64,000 bases of DNA from Elioraea rosea (GCF_007644105.1 NZ_VFAC01000006.1:1-64000), one strand, 5' to 3'. Shown: positions 1 through 9,160, numbered from the stretch's first letter. The notes: a model not told the origin generated them from the sequence alone. Numbers and translations are program-made.

Positions 1-1194
1 GTTGCGCTCGCGGGCCCCGCGCTCGCGCAGGCGCAGCGGCCGCAGCAGGGGCGCGGCCAGCCGCAGCGGGGCCAGAGGCAGCAGGCGCAGGCGCCTCGGC
101 CGCAGGGCAGTCCCGCCAACACGCCGCTCGGGCCCCTCGACACGCTCGCCCGCCACGCGCTGATCGTCGATTTCGACACGGGCGCGACGCTGCTCGAGAA
201 GGATGCGGACATTCCGATGCCGCCCGCCTCGATGAGCAAGCTGATGACCGCCTATGTGGTGTTCGAGAAGCTCCGCGAAGGCAGGCTTAGGATGGAGACC
301 GAGCTTCCGGTGAGCGAGCGCGCCTGGCGCATGGGCGGGTCGAAGATGTTCGTCGAGGTGGGCCAGACCGTCCGCGTCGATGACCTGCTTCGCGGCGTGA
401 TCGTGCAGTCCGGAAACGATGCCTGCGTGGTGCTCGCCGAGGCGATCAGCGGCTCGGAGGAAGCCTTCGCCGACATGATGACCGAGCGCGCCCGCGCCAT
501 CGGCCTGACGCAGACGACCCTGCGCAACTCGACCGGCTGGCCGGACCCGAACCACCGCATGTCCTGCCGCGACCTCGCAGTACTGTCGGCGCGGATCATC
601 AACGACTTCCCGGACTACTACCGGATCTACAGCGAGAAGTCGTTCCGGTTTGCTAACATAAGCCAGGAGAACCGCAACCCGCTCCTCTACCGGAACGTGG
701 GCGCCGATGGGCTCAAGACCGGGCACACGGAGGAGAGCGGGTACGGGCTCACCGCCTCTGCCATCCAGGGCGGGCGGCGCGTGATCATGGTGGTGAACGG
801 GCTTCCCTCGATGCGCGTGCGGGGCGAGGAGAGCGAGAGGCTGATCGGCTGGGCCTTCCGCGAGTTCGAGAACGTGCGGCTGTTTGGCGCGGCCGAGACG
901 GTGGAGGAGGTGCCCGTCTATCTCGGCGAGCGCGCCACCGTGCCGCTCGTCGCGGGGCGTGACCTCGTGATGACCGTGCCACGCAACTGGCGCTCGGGCG
1001 CGCAGATCGCGGTGCGCTACGCCGCCCCCGTGAAGGCCCCTGTCGCGCGTGGCATGGAGCTCGGCCATCTCGAAGTCTCGGGCCGCGGCGTGCCGGACAT
1101 GACGGTGCCGCTCTTCGCCGGCGCCGACGTGCCGCGGCTCGGCTTCGTGCCGCGCATCGGCGCGAGCCTGAGGCATCTCGTCTTCGGAAGCTGA
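1..1194 (+). CDS. D-alanyl-D-alanine carboxypeptidase (PBP5/DacF type), 5' end outside the window
   Basis: Periplasmic serine carboxypeptidase that trims the terminal D-Ala of peptidoglycan stem peptides. The reading frame is open from base 1, upstream of the first ATG at 217, so the start lies outside the window. The first visible residues end in ALAGPALAQ, the end of a Sec signal peptide, followed by a Q/R/P-rich linker of about 30 residues. All three active-site motifs of the SxxK acyltransferases are present: SMSK (window codons 77-80), SGN (137-139) and KTG (239-241). A beta-rich C-terminal domain follows. tmk begins 19 nt downstream, which suggests one transcript. The choice between the DacA, DacC and DacF names is not resolved. 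Confidence 0.93.
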   Translation, partial: VALAGPALAQAQRPQQGRGQPQRGQRQQAQAPRPQGSPANTPLGPLDTLARHALIVDFDTGATLLEKDADIPMPPASMSKLMTAYVVFEKLREGRLRMETELPVSERAWRMGGSKMFVEVGQTVRVDDLLRGVIVQSGNDACVVLAEAISGSEEAFADMMTERARAIGLTQTTLRNSTGWPDPNHRMSCRDLAVLSARIINDFPDYYRIYSEKSFRFANISQENRNPLLYRNVGADGLKTGHTEESGYGLTASAIQGGRRVIMVVNGLPSMRVRGEESERLIGWAFREFENVRLFGAAETVEEVPVYLGERATVPLVAGRDLVMTVPRNWRSGAQIAVRYAAPVKAPVARGMELGHLEVSGRGVPDMTVPLFAGADVPRLGFVPRIGASLRHLVFGS

Positions 1195-1213
1195 CGCCTC
1201 TACCCTCCGCGCC

Positions 1214-1855
1214 ATGCGGGGAAGGTTCATCACGCTCGAGGGCGGCGAGGGCGCGGGAAAGACGACGCAGCGCTCGCTGCTCGCAGCGTCGCTCCGCGCC
1301 TCTGGGCTCGAGGTGCTGGAGACGCGCGAGCCGGGAGGCGAGGCGGGCGCGGAGGCGATCCGCGCGCTTCTCGTCTCCGGCGAGCCCGGACGGTGGGAGC
1401 CGCTTGCCGAGACGCTCCTGCACTACGCGGCCCGGGCGCAGCATGTCGCCCGCGTCATCGAGCCTGGCCTCGCGCGCGGCGCCTGGGTGGTCTCCGACCG
1501 CTTCGCCGATTCGACCGCCGTGTACCAGGGTGCGGGGCAGGGGCTCGCGGCCGAGAGGATCGCCGCGGTGCACGCCGCCACGCTCGGCGGCTTCGCTCCC
1601 GACCTCACACTGATCCTCGACGTGCCCGTCGAGACCGGCCTTGCCCGCGCGGGGCAACGGGGGGAGACGAACCGCTACGAGCGCTTCGATGCTGGGTTCC
1701 ATGCGCGCATCCGCGAGGGGTTCCTGGCGATCGCCGCCGCCGAGCCTCGCCGCTGCACGGTGATCGACGCTTCGCGCCCGCCCGGACAGGTGGCGGCAGC
1801 GATCCGCGAAGCCCTCGGCGCCCGCCTCGGCCTCTCCCTTCCCGACACGGCATGA
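1214..1855 (+). CDS. tmk: Thymidylate kinase
   Basis: Phosphorylates dTMP to dTDP for DNA synthesis in the cytoplasm. The 213-residue length is normal for the family. The P-loop GGEGAGKT is at residues 10-17 and the DR motif of the dTMP site at 95-96 (SDRFADS). An arginine-rich LID-like stretch lies near 150. The stop overlaps the start of holB (ATGA), so the two are probably translationally coupled. The tmk-holB pairing is common in bacteria. Confidence 0.96.
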   Translation: MRGRFITLEGGEGAGKTTQRSLLAASLRASGLEVLETREPGGEAGAEAIRALLVSGEPGRWEPLAETLLHYAARAQHVARVIEPGLARGAWVVSDRFADSTAVYQGAGQGLAAERIAAVHAATLGGFAPDLTLILDVPVETGLARAGQRGETNRYERFDAGFHARIREGFLAIAAAEPRRCTVIDASRPPGQVAAAIREALGARLGLSLPDTA

Positions 1856-2868
1856 GCCCGGCCGAGGCGACAGAACTGCTCGGGCACGCCGCGGCGGCGG
1901 AAAGCTTCGCCGCTGCCTGGGGCTCGGGGCGGCTGCACCATGCCTGGCTGATCGGCGGCCCACCCGGCATCGGCAAGGCGACGCTCGCCTACCGCGCGGC
2001 ACGCTGGGTTCTCGCCGGCGGCCCGGCCTCGGAGGAGACGTTTGGCCTCGCTTCGAGCCACCCGGTGTTCCGCAAGGTCGCCGGGGGGAGCCACCCCGAC
2101 CTCCGCGTGGTCGAGCGGGCGGAGAACGCCAAGACAGGCCGGCTCTACAGCGAGATCCGGGTCGACGACATCCGCGCGATGACGGACTTCCTCCGCCTGA
2201 CCGGTGCCGAAAGCCCCTGGCGGGTGGCCATCATCGACCCGGCGGACGAGCTCTCCACCGAAGCCGCGAACGCGCTTCTGAAGATCCTCGAGGAACCGCC
2301 ACCGAAAGCACTGATCCTGCTCGTCTCGCACACCCCGGCGAGGCTGCTGCCGACGATCAGGAGCCGCTGCCGGCGCCTGATGCTGAGCCCGCTGCCGAAG
2401 GCCGATGTCGCCGCCCTGCTCGCCCGGCTCGCTCCCGCGCTTCCGGCAGCCGAGGCAGAAGCGTCGGCCGCGCTTTCGGGCGGCTCGATCGGGCGGGCGC
2501 TCGCGCTCGCCGAAGGCGGGGCGGCGGAGCTGTCGGCCGCGATCGGGCGCGTGTTCCAGGGGCTTCCGGCACTCGACCAGGCGGCCGCGCATGCGCTGGC
2601 GGACAGGCTCGCGCGGCCAGGCGCGGAGGAGGGGTTCGCCCTGTTCATGGGCCTGGTGCGCGACCGGCTTGCCGCGCTCGCCAAGGCGGCCGCCACGGGC
2701 CGGGCCGATGCCGTCGCTCGGCTCCGCCCGCTTGAAGAGTGGGGAACGCTGTGGGAGAAGGTCGGCCGCATGGCGCGCCTTGCCGACGCGCTCAATCTCG
2801 ACCGCAAGCAGGCCGTGCTCTCCGTTCTCCAGGCCCTTCGCCCGGGCGCGGCGCTCGACGCGCCCTGA
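1852..2868 (+). CDS. holB: DNA polymerase III delta-prime subunit
   Basis: Clamp-loader subunit that helps load the beta clamp at replication forks. The 338-residue protein has a Walker A region, GGPPGIGKAT (residues 35-44), followed by an AAA+ core and an SRC motif (TIRSRCRRL). The frame is open further upstream, but the ATG at 1852 is preferred because it overlaps the tmk stop as ATGA and gives the normal N-terminus of the family. metG follows about 34 nt downstream. Confidence 0.92.
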   Translation: MSPAEATELLGHAAAAESFAAAWGSGRLHHAWLIGGPPGIGKATLAYRAARWVLAGGPASEETFGLASSHPVFRKVAGGSHPDLRVVERAENAKTGRLYSEIRVDDIRAMTDFLRLTGAESPWRVAIIDPADELSTEAANALLKILEEPPPKALILLVSHTPARLLPTIRSRCRRLMLSPLPKADVAALLARLAPALPAAEAEASAALSGGSIGRALALAEGGAAELSAAIGRVFQGLPALDQAAAHALADRLARPGAEEGFALFMGLVRDRLAALAKAAATGRADAVARLRPLEEWGTLWEKVGRMARLADALNLDRKQAVLSVLQALRPGAALDAP

Positions 2869-2902
2869 CCCTGCCGGCCGGGAGCGTCGCCCAGGAAGAA
2901 TG

Positions 2903-4444
2903 ATGCAGAAACAGCGCTACTACGTCACGACGCCGATCTATTACGTCAACGACGTTCCCCATATCGGCCACGCCTACACGACGCTCGCGGCCGATGTGCT
3001 CGCACGCTTCATGCGGCTCGACGGGCGGGAGGTGTTCTTCCTCACGGGCACCGACGAGCATGGCCAGAAGGTCGAGAAGGCCGCGGCCGCGCGCGGCCTC
3101 GAACCGAAGCCCTTCACCGACGAGGTGAGCGCGAATTTCCGCGAGCTCGCCGAAGCGATGGGGTTCTCGAACGACGACTTCATCCGCACCACCGAGCCGC
3201 GCCACTACCGCGCCTGCGAGGAGCTCTGGCGCCGCATCCACGCCGCGGGCGACCTCTATCTCGGCGACTATGGCGGCTGGTACGCCGTGCGCGACGAGGC
3301 GTTCTACCGCGAGAGCGAGACCGTCGTCGGCGAGGATGGCATCCGCCGCGGCCCGTCCGGCGCGCCGGTCGACTGGGTGAAGGAGCCGTCCTGGTTCTTC
3401 CGCCTGTCGGCCTGGCAGGACAGGCTTCTCGCCTTCTACGAGGCGAACCCCGACTTCATCGCACCCGAGAGCCGGCGCAACGAGGTGCTGAGCTTCGTGC
3501 GGTCGGGGCTCGAGGACCTTTCCGTCAGCCGCACGAGCTTCGGCTGGGGCGTGCCGGTTCCCGACAGCCCAGGCCATGTGATGTATGTCTGGCTCGATGC
3601 GTTGACCAACTACGTCACTGCCACCGGCTGGCCCAACACGCATGCCGAGCGTGCAGGGTTTTGGCCTGCTGATCTCCACCTCGTCGGCAAGGACATCCTG
3701 CGGTTCCACGCCGTCTACTGGCCCGCCTTCCTGATGAGCGCCGGGCTCGAACCGCCGAAGCGCGTCTTCGCCCATGGGTGGTGGACCGTCGAGGGGCAGA
3801 AGATGTCGAAGTCCCTCGGCAACGTGGTCGACCCGTACGCGGTGATCGGCGAGTTCGGGCGCGACGCGTTCCGCTTCTTCCTTCTGCGCGAGATCCATTT
3901 CGGCGCGGATGGGGATTTCTCGCGCCGCGGGATGCTGCGGCGGCTGAACGTCGATCTCGCCAACGAGTTCGGCAACCTCGCCCAGCGGACGCTCGGCTTC
4001 GTCGCGCGCAACTGCGGCGGCGTGCTGCCCGCGCCGGCCGCGCTGTCGGATGACGACAAGGCGCTGCTCGACAGTGCAGCGGCGCTGCTGCCCACCTTGC
4101 GGGCCGAGATCGGCCGCCAGGCATTCCATTCCGGGCTCGAGGCCGTGTGGAGCGTCATCCGCGACGCCAACGCCTATGTCGACCGCGAGGCGCCCTGGAC
4201 GCTCAGGAAGACCAATCCCGAGCGCATGGGCACGGTGCTGTGGACGCTCGCGGAGCTCCTCCGCCGCCTCGGCATCCTGCTCCAGCCGGTGATGCCGGAT
4301 GCGATGGCGACGCTGCTCGACCAGCTCGGTGTATCCGACCGCAGCTTCGCCGCGCTCGAGGCGCCGATGCCGGGCGGCGTTGCCCTGCCTGCGCCGAGCC
4401 CGATCTTCCGCAAGGTGGACGACGAGGCGGGGAAGGGGGTCTGA
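2903..4444 (+). CDS. metG: Methionyl-tRNA synthetase
   Basis: Class I aminoacyl-tRNA synthetase that charges tRNA-Met. The 513-residue form lacks the C-terminal tRNA-binding extension found in longer MetRS. HIGH is at residues 20-23 and KMSKS at 300-304. The region where many MetRS carry a Cys-rich zinc knuckle (before VKEPSWFFRLS) has no cysteines, a state I recall from other alphaproteobacterial enzymes. Two consecutive ATGs are possible; 2903 is chosen because AGGA at 2893-2896 is better spaced for it than for 2900. Confidence 0.96.
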   Translation: MQKQRYYVTTPIYYVNDVPHIGHAYTTLAADVLARFMRLDGREVFFLTGTDEHGQKVEKAAAARGLEPKPFTDEVSANFRELAEAMGFSNDDFIRTTEPRHYRACEELWRRIHAAGDLYLGDYGGWYAVRDEAFYRESETVVGEDGIRRGPSGAPVDWVKEPSWFFRLSAWQDRLLAFYEANPDFIAPESRRNEVLSFVRSGLEDLSVSRTSFGWGVPVPDSPGHVMYVWLDALTNYVTATGWPNTHAERAGFWPADLHLVGKDILRFHAVYWPAFLMSAGLEPPKRVFAHGWWTVEGQKMSKSLGNVVDPYAVIGEFGRDAFRFFLLREIHFGADGDFSRRGMLRRLNVDLANEFGNLAQRTLGFVARNCGGVLPAPAALSDDDKALLDSAAALLPTLRAEIGRQAFHSGLEAVWSVIRDANAYVDREAPWTLRKTNPERMGTVLWTLAELLRRLGILLQPVMPDAMATLLDQLGVSDRSFAALEAPMPGGVALPAPSPIFRKVDDEAGKGV

Positions 4445-4448
4445 GACC

Positions 4449-5237
4449 GTGCTGATCGACAGCCACTGCCATCTCGACCACTGGGAGGAGGCGGAGCGGG
4501 AAGGGCTCGTGACGCGCGCCCGCGAGGCCGGCGTCGGCACGCTCATCACCATCGGCGTGCGGATGCGCCAGGCGGCGACGGTGAAGGCGATCGCCGAGGC
4601 ATTCCCCGAGGTGTGGTGCACCGTCGGCATCCACCCGCACAACGCGGCGGAAGAGCCAGTGCCCGAGGTGGCGGACCTCGTGGCGCTCGCCGATCACCCA
4701 CGCGTCGTCGGCATCGGCGAAAGCGGGCTCGACTACCACTATGACAAGGCGCCGCGAGACATTGCGGCTGAAAGCTTCCGCCGCCACATCCGTGCCGCGC
4801 GCGAAACAGGCCTGCCGCTCGTCGTACACGCGCGCGACGCGGACGCCGATATCTCGCGGATCTTGAAGGAAGAACACGAGGCTGGAGGGGCGTTTCCGTT
4901 CCTCCTCCACTGCTTCACCTCCGGCCGCCAACTCGCTTTCGATGCAGTAAAGCTCGGCGGCTCCGTGAGCTTCTCGGGCGTCTTGACCTTCCGGCGCTCC
5001 GACGAACTCCGCGACATCGCGCGCGAACTGCCAGCAGACAGGCTGCTGGTCGAGACCGATGCGCCCTATCTCGCGCCCGAGCCGTTCCGCGGCAAGCGGT
5101 GCGAGCCCGCGCTCGTCGCCTACACCGCCAAGGCGCTCGCCTCCGTCCGCGGCCTTCCGGTGCCTGCGCTCGCCGAGCTCACCACCGCCAACACGCTCCG
5201 GCTGTTCAGCCGGATCAGGCTGCCGCAAAGCGCGTGA
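4449..5237 (+). CDS. tatD: TatD family metal-dependent hydrolase/DNase
   Basis: Amidohydrolase-superfamily TIM barrel; members are metal-dependent 3'-5' exonucleases or deoxyribonucleases. The N-terminal metal motif is HCH (residues 6-8, in DSHCHLD). A conserved GESGLDYHYD segment and the C-terminal ETDAPYLAP motif are present. The start is GTG at 4449, four bases after the metG stop. The frame is open upstream, but that region overlaps metG in another frame. The stop overlaps the next gene as GTGA. Confidence 0.93.
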   Translation: MLIDSHCHLDHWEEAEREGLVTRAREAGVGTLITIGVRMRQAATVKAIAEAFPEVWCTVGIHPHNAAEEPVPEVADLVALADHPRVVGIGESGLDYHYDKAPRDIAAESFRRHIRAARETGLPLVVHARDADADISRILKEEHEAGGAFPFLLHCFTSGRQLAFDAVKLGGSVSFSGVLTFRRSDELRDIARELPADRLLVETDAPYLAPEPFRGKRCEPALVAYTAKALASVRGLPVPALAELTTANTLRLFSRIRLPQSA

Positions 5238-6004
5238 AGGTCATCGTCCTCGGCTGCGGCTCGTCCGGCGGCGTTCCGCTGATCGGCGGGCGATGGGGAC
5301 GCTGCGACCCGTCCGACCCGCGGAACCGCCGCACGCGCGCCTCGATCCTGGTCGAGACCGAGGGGCGAACGCTTCTGGTCGACACCACGCCCGACCTTCG
5401 CGCCCAGCTTCTCGCGGCGGAGCGCTGGAAGCTCGATGCGGTGCTCTACACCCATGCGCATGCAGACCACATCATGGGGCTCGATGACCTGCGTGCGGTG
5501 AACCGGCTGATCGGGGCGCCGCTTCCGGCCTTCGCAGATGGCCGCACGCTCGCCGACCTGCGCCGCCGCTTCGACTACGCGTTCCAGCCGCTGAGGCAGG
5601 GCTCGGGGTTCTTCCGCCCGGTGCTCGAGCCCGTCGAGATCGTGCCGGGCGAGCCCTTCGAGGCCGCGGGTGTCTCAGTGCTGCCGGTCCTGCAGGACCA
5701 TGGCTTCATGCCGAGCCTCGGCTTCCGCATAGGCGACTTCGCGTATTCGACCGACGTTCTCGATCTCGACGAGGCCGCGCTCGCAGCGCTCGAGGGGGTT
5801 CGCGTCTGGATCGTCGGCTGCTTCCAGGAGCGGCCGCACGTGACGCATGCGCATCTCGAGCGCGCGCTGTCCTGGGTGGCGCGGCTGAAGCCAGAGAGGA
5901 CGGTGCTGACCCACATGGGCGAAGGCTTCGACTACGCCACGCTGTCGGCCATTCTTCCGGCCGGGGTCGAGCCTGGCTACGACGGCCTCGTGCTGGATGT
6001 CTGA
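5234..6004 (+). CDS. MBL-fold metallohydrolase (PhnP-like)
   Basis: Metallo-beta-lactamase-fold hydrolase of 256 residues. The metal motif HAHADH is at residues 74-79, and THMGEGFDY near the C-terminus carries a further ligand histidine. The closest recognised type is the PhnP-like phosphodiesterase group, which in alphaproteobacteria often follows metG-tatD. The substrate here is unknown. The start is GTG, overlapping the tatD stop. Its own TGA lies inside the left arm of the inverted repeat before mazG. Confidence 0.88.
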   Translation: MKVIVLGCGSSGGVPLIGGRWGRCDPSDPRNRRTRASILVETEGRTLLVDTTPDLRAQLLAAERWKLDAVLYTHAHADHIMGLDDLRAVNRLIGAPLPAFADGRTLADLRRRFDYAFQPLRQGSGFFRPVLEPVEIVPGEPFEAAGVSVLPVLQDHGFMPSLGFRIGDFAYSTDVLDLDEAALAALEGVRVWIVGCFQERPHVTHAHLERALSWVARLKPERTVLTHMGEGFDYATLSAILPAGVEPGYDGLVLDV

Positions 6005-6052
6005 CCACACCGACATTTTCCATAATCATGATTAGCGGATATTCGTGTGGTC
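6003..6052. promoter_or_regulatory. Concentric double palindrome in the MBL-mazG gap
   Basis: A perfect 8-bp inverted repeat, GACCACAC (6003-6010) and GTGTGGTC (6045-6052), encloses a perfect 12-bp palindrome, TAATCATGATTA (6023-6034). The two centres differ by one base. The inner part is AT-rich in a very GC-rich region. The left arm includes the stop codon of the MBL gene, and the right arm ends 16 nt before the mazG start. It could be an operator for a dimeric regulator or an mRNA hairpin. There is no terminal T-run, so an intrinsic terminator is unlikely. Confidence 0.55.
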
Positions 6053-6068
6053 CCAAGGGAGGGGCGCG

Positions 6069-6881
6069 ATGACGAACGACACGCCGGAAGCCGCAGAGGA
6101 GCTTCGCCGCCTCCTCCGTGTCATGGCCGCGCTGCGCGACCCCGAGCGCGGCTGCCCCTGGGACCGCGAGCAGAGCTTCGACACGATCGCGCCGTACACG
6201 CTCGAGGAAGCCTATGAGGTGGCCGATGCGATCGCCCGGCGCGACTGGGCGGCCCTCGAGGACGAGCTCGGCGATCTCCTGTTCCAGGTCGTCTACTACG
6301 CGCAGATGGGCTCAGAGGACGGGCGCTTCGACTTCGCCGCCATCGCCCGTGGCATCGCCGAGAAGATGATCCGCCGCCACCCGCACGTGTTCGGGGCTGA
6401 GAGCCGCGAGAGCTCCGCCGAGCAGACCGCCGCCTGGGAGGCGCAGAAGGCCGAGGAACGCGCGCGCCGGGCCGAGACCGGCGTGCTCGCTGGGCTTCCC
6501 CTCGCCCTCCCCGCCCTCACCCGTGCCGCCAAGCTCACAAGCCGCGCCGCCCGCGTCGGCTTCGACTGGCCGGACGCCGACGCCGTACTCGACAAGCTCG
6601 CCGAGGAGACCGGAGAGCTCCGCGCCGAGCTCGCAACCGCCGCGCGCGACCAGGCGAGGCTCGCGGACGAGGTGGGCGACATGCTGTTCGTCCTCGCCAA
6701 CCTTGCCCGCAAGCTCGAGCTCGACCCGGAGGCGTGCCTGCGCGGCGCCAACGCCAAGTTCGAGCGCCGCTTCGGTGCGATCGAGGCCGCGCTCGCGTCG
6801 GAGGGGCGAAGCCCCGACCAGGCGAGCCTCGAGGAAATGGAGGCGCACTGGCAGGCGGCGAAGGCGGCGGAGCGCGCATGA
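6069..6881 (+). CDS. mazG: Nucleoside triphosphate pyrophosphohydrolase MazG
   Basis: Hydrolyses (d)NTPs to monophosphates and pyrophosphate, acting in nucleotide-pool cleaning. The 270-residue protein carries tandem MazG domains. The first has EEAYE (46-50) and ELGDLLFQ. The second has EETGELRAEL followed by DEVGDMLF. The ATG at 6069 is preceded by a GGGAGGGG Shine-Dalgarno run and is preferred over a GTG at 6045 inside the inverted repeat. The stop overlaps the next start as ATGA. Confidence 0.94.
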   Translation: MTNDTPEAAEELRRLLRVMAALRDPERGCPWDREQSFDTIAPYTLEEAYEVADAIARRDWAALEDELGDLLFQVVYYAQMGSEDGRFDFAAIARGIAEKMIRRHPHVFGAESRESSAEQTAAWEAQKAEERARRAETGVLAGLPLALPALTRAAKLTSRAARVGFDWPDADAVLDKLAEETGELRAELATAARDQARLADEVGDMLFVLANLARKLELDPEACLRGANAKFERRFGAIEAALASEGRSPDQASLEEMEAHWQAAKAAERA

Positions 6882-7396
6882 GCCGTCCCGAGGTCATCGC
6901 CTCGCTCGCCACCTCGGCCGACGGGTTCGTCGCCGAAGCCGGCGGCGGGTTCGACTTCCTGCTTCCCTATGACCCCTCCGCGCTCGGCTTCGACGCCTTC
7001 CTCGCCGGCATCGACACGGTGCTGATGGGCAGGACGACCTTCGAGCATGTGCTCGCCATGGGCCCCTGGCCCTATGGCGGCAAGCGGGGCGTCATCGTTA
7101 CCTCGCGCGAGGCGGCTCTGCCGGAGGGCGTGATCGCCATCCCGCCGGAGCCGGCGGCGCTGGCCCCTGCGCTCGCGTCCCTCGGCGCGCGGCGCGTGTG
7201 GAATGTCGGCGGCCCGCGCACCCTCGCCTTCAGCCACGCGGCGGGCCTGCTCGACAGGCTGGAGCTGCACGTCGTTCCCGTCGCGCTCGGGGCCGGCATC
7301 TCGCTCGGCTTCGCGCCCGCCTCGCTCGCTCTCGAGGAGGCGACCACCGTGCCCCTCGGCGTCGCCCGGCTGCGCTGGCGCGTGCTTCGCCCGTGA
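6878..7396 (+). CDS. Dihydrofolate reductase/RibD C-terminal-like reductase
   Basis: A 172-residue protein of the RibD-C/DHFR-like superfamily of NADPH reductases. Visible hallmarks are the start SLATSADGFVA, the nucleotide-binding VLMGRTTFE and the later VWNVGGPRTL. The substrate is not known, and it should not be taken as the folate-pathway DHFR. It overlaps mazG (ATGA) at its start and the transporter (GTGA) at its end, so it lies in one coupled unit. Confidence 0.8.
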   Translation: MSRPEVIASLATSADGFVAEAGGGFDFLLPYDPSALGFDAFLAGIDTVLMGRTTFEHVLAMGPWPYGGKRGVIVTSREAALPEGVIAIPPEPAALAPALASLGARRVWNVGGPRTLAFSHAAGLLDRLELHVVPVALGAGISLGFAPASLALEEATTVPLGVARLRWRVLRP

Positions 7397-8268
7397 GCGC
7401 CTTCGGCGTCTGGCCCACCCTCGTCCTCGTCTCCGCCGCCTGGGGAACCACGCTTCTCTGGATCAAGCTCGCTGGCGGAACGCTCGCCCCCTTCACGCTG
7501 ACGATGTGGCGTGGGGTGGCCGCGATCATCGCGCTCGGGCTGTTCCTCCTGTGGCGCGGAGAGCGGCCGCGCATGCGGCTTCGCGACGTGCTCGTCCTCG
7601 GCACGACGAATGGCTGGCTGTCCTCCGCGCTCATGGCCTTCGCACTTGGCCGCATAGACACCGCGCCGGCCGCGCTCGTCGCCGCCTCGATGCCGCTGAT
7701 CCTCGCGATCCTCTCGCACCTCTTCCTGCCGGGGGAGCGGCTCACCGCGCGCGCGGCAACCGGCATCGTCATCGGCTTCTGTGGCATCGCGCTCGTGCTC
7801 GGCCCGGGCGTGCTCGCCGCCTCCTCGGCCTCCATCGAGGGGTTCGCCGCGATGCTCGCGGTCGCTACCGGCTATGCGACGGGCGCGACCTACGGCCGGC
7901 GCACGAGGCCGCCCGACCCGGCAGGAACCGCGCTCGGCCAGCAGGGCGTGTCGGTCGTCGTCTCGGCCCTGCTCGCGCTCGCAACGGGACAGGGAATCGC
8001 CCCGCCGACGGATGCTCTGACGATCGGCTCCATCGCCGCGCTCGGCTCGGTCGCGACCGCGCTGCCCATGGTCCTCTACTGGCGGCTTCTCTCCCGCGCG
8101 CCGACCTCCATCGCAGGCTTCGTCGACTACCTGATTCCGCTCTGGGCGACGCTGATCGCCGTGACGATCCTCGGCGAGCACCCGCAGCCGACGGCGCTCG
8201 CAGGCGGCGCGCTCGTGCTGGCAGGCATCGCGGTCACGACGCGGCCGTTCAGGCGGGCAGCGGGATGA
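7393..8268 (+). CDS. EamA/DMT-family transporter
   Basis: Inner-membrane protein of 291 residues with about ten hydrophobic helices and the two-repeat EamA layout of the drug/metabolite transporter superfamily. The start SAAWGTTLLWIKLA is typical of the first EamA helix. The substrate cannot be predicted. The start is GTG at 7393, overlapping the upstream stop. The 3' end overlaps the convergent pirin gene by 20 bp. Confidence 0.87.
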   Translation: MSAFGVWPTLVLVSAAWGTTLLWIKLAGGTLAPFTLTMWRGVAAIIALGLFLLWRGERPRMRLRDVLVLGTTNGWLSSALMAFALGRIDTAPAALVAASMPLILAILSHLFLPGERLTARAATGIVIGFCGIALVLGPGVLAASSASIEGFAAMLAVATGYATGATYGRRTRPPDPAGTALGQQGVSVVVSALLALATGQGIAPPTDALTIGSIAALGSVATALPMVLYWRLLSRAPTSIAGFVDYLIPLWATLIAVTILGEHPQPTALAGGALVLAGIAVTTRPFRRAAG

Positions 8269-9160
8269 ACTCGCTCTCTCCCGGCACTGCCTCGAACCGC
8301 CCGGCCTGCCAGTCGGCCTTCGCCTGCTCGATGCGCTCCTTCGAGGACGAGACGAAGTTCCACCAGATGAAGCGCGGCCCGTCCATCGCCGCGCCGCCGA
8401 GAACGAGGATGCGCGAGGCCGTGACGGCGGCGAGCGCGATGGGGTCGCCCGCGCGGAACACGAGAAGCCGCCCCGCCTCATGCCGCACGCCGCCGATCTC
8501 GATCGAGCCCTCGAGGACGTAGACCGCCCTCTCCTCAGTCTCGCGCGGCAGCCCGAGCCGCGCGCCCGGCTCGAGCGCGATGTCGGCATAGAGCGTCTCG
8601 GAAGCAGGCCGCACCGGGCTCCGCATGCCGAACCCCTCGCCGACGATCAGGCGTATGTCGAGCCCCTCGCCCGACCAGGCGGGAAGCTCGCCGGCGGCGT
8701 AATGGTCGAAGCCCGGCGCACGCTCCTCCTGCGCCTTGGGCAGGGCGATCCAGCTCTGGATGCCGTAGAGCCTGTGCGGTGCCGCGCGGGCAGCGAGCGG
8801 CGAGCGCTCGCTGTGCGCGATCCCCTTTCCCGCCGTCATCCAGTTCACCGCGCCGGGCGTGATCTCCATCTCCGTGCCGAGGCTGTCGCGGTGCATTACG
8901 CGGCCCTCGAACAGATAGGTGACGGTGGCGAGCCCGATATGCGGATGCGGGCGGACATCGACACCCGTGCCGGTGACGAACTCGCCCGGCCCCATCTGGT
9001 CCCAGAAGATGAAGGGCCCCACCATCTTGCGGCCCACCGAGGGCAGCGCCCGCCTTACCTCGAAGCCGCCGATGTCATGCGCGCGCGGCACGATCACGGT
9101 CTCGACAGCGCCGTCGGGCGTTGCCGGGCATTCCGGGTCGGAGGCGGGAAGCCAGCTCAT
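8249..9160 (-). CDS. Pirin family protein
   Basis: Bicupin of 303 residues. The N-terminal cupin has the pirin metal ligands: H72 and H74 in RPHPHIG, and H116 and E118 in GIAHSERS. Bacterial pirins bind iron; some have quercetinase activity and others modulate transcription or metabolism. The role here is unknown. It is the last gene of the groES-IMPase-thioesterase-pirin run, its start overlapping the thioesterase stop as ATGA. Confidence 0.92.
   Translation of the reverse strand: MSWLPASDPECPATPDGAVETVIVPRAHDIGGFEVRRALPSVGRKMVGPFIFWDQMGPGEFVTGTGVDVRPHPHIGLATVTYLFEGRVMHRDSLGTEMEITPGAVNWMTAGKGIAHSERSPLAARAAPHRLYGIQSWIALPKAQEERAPGFDHYAAGELPAWSGEGLDIRLIVGEGFGMRSPVRPASETLYADIALEPGARLGLPRETEERAVYVLEGSIEIGGVRHEAGRLLVFRAGDPIALAAVTASRILVLGGAAMDGPRFIWWNFVSSSKERIEQAKADWQAGRFEAVPGESEFIPLPA

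Noticed and set aside
785-2002. Long minus-strand open frame opposite tmk and holB
   Set aside because: Arg/Pro/Ala-rich composition typical of GC-rich antisense frames; no family similarity, and it overlaps two certain genes.
2792-4642. 616-codon minus-strand open frame opposite metG
   Set aside because: A shadow of metG created by high GC at third positions; composition lacks normal protein features.
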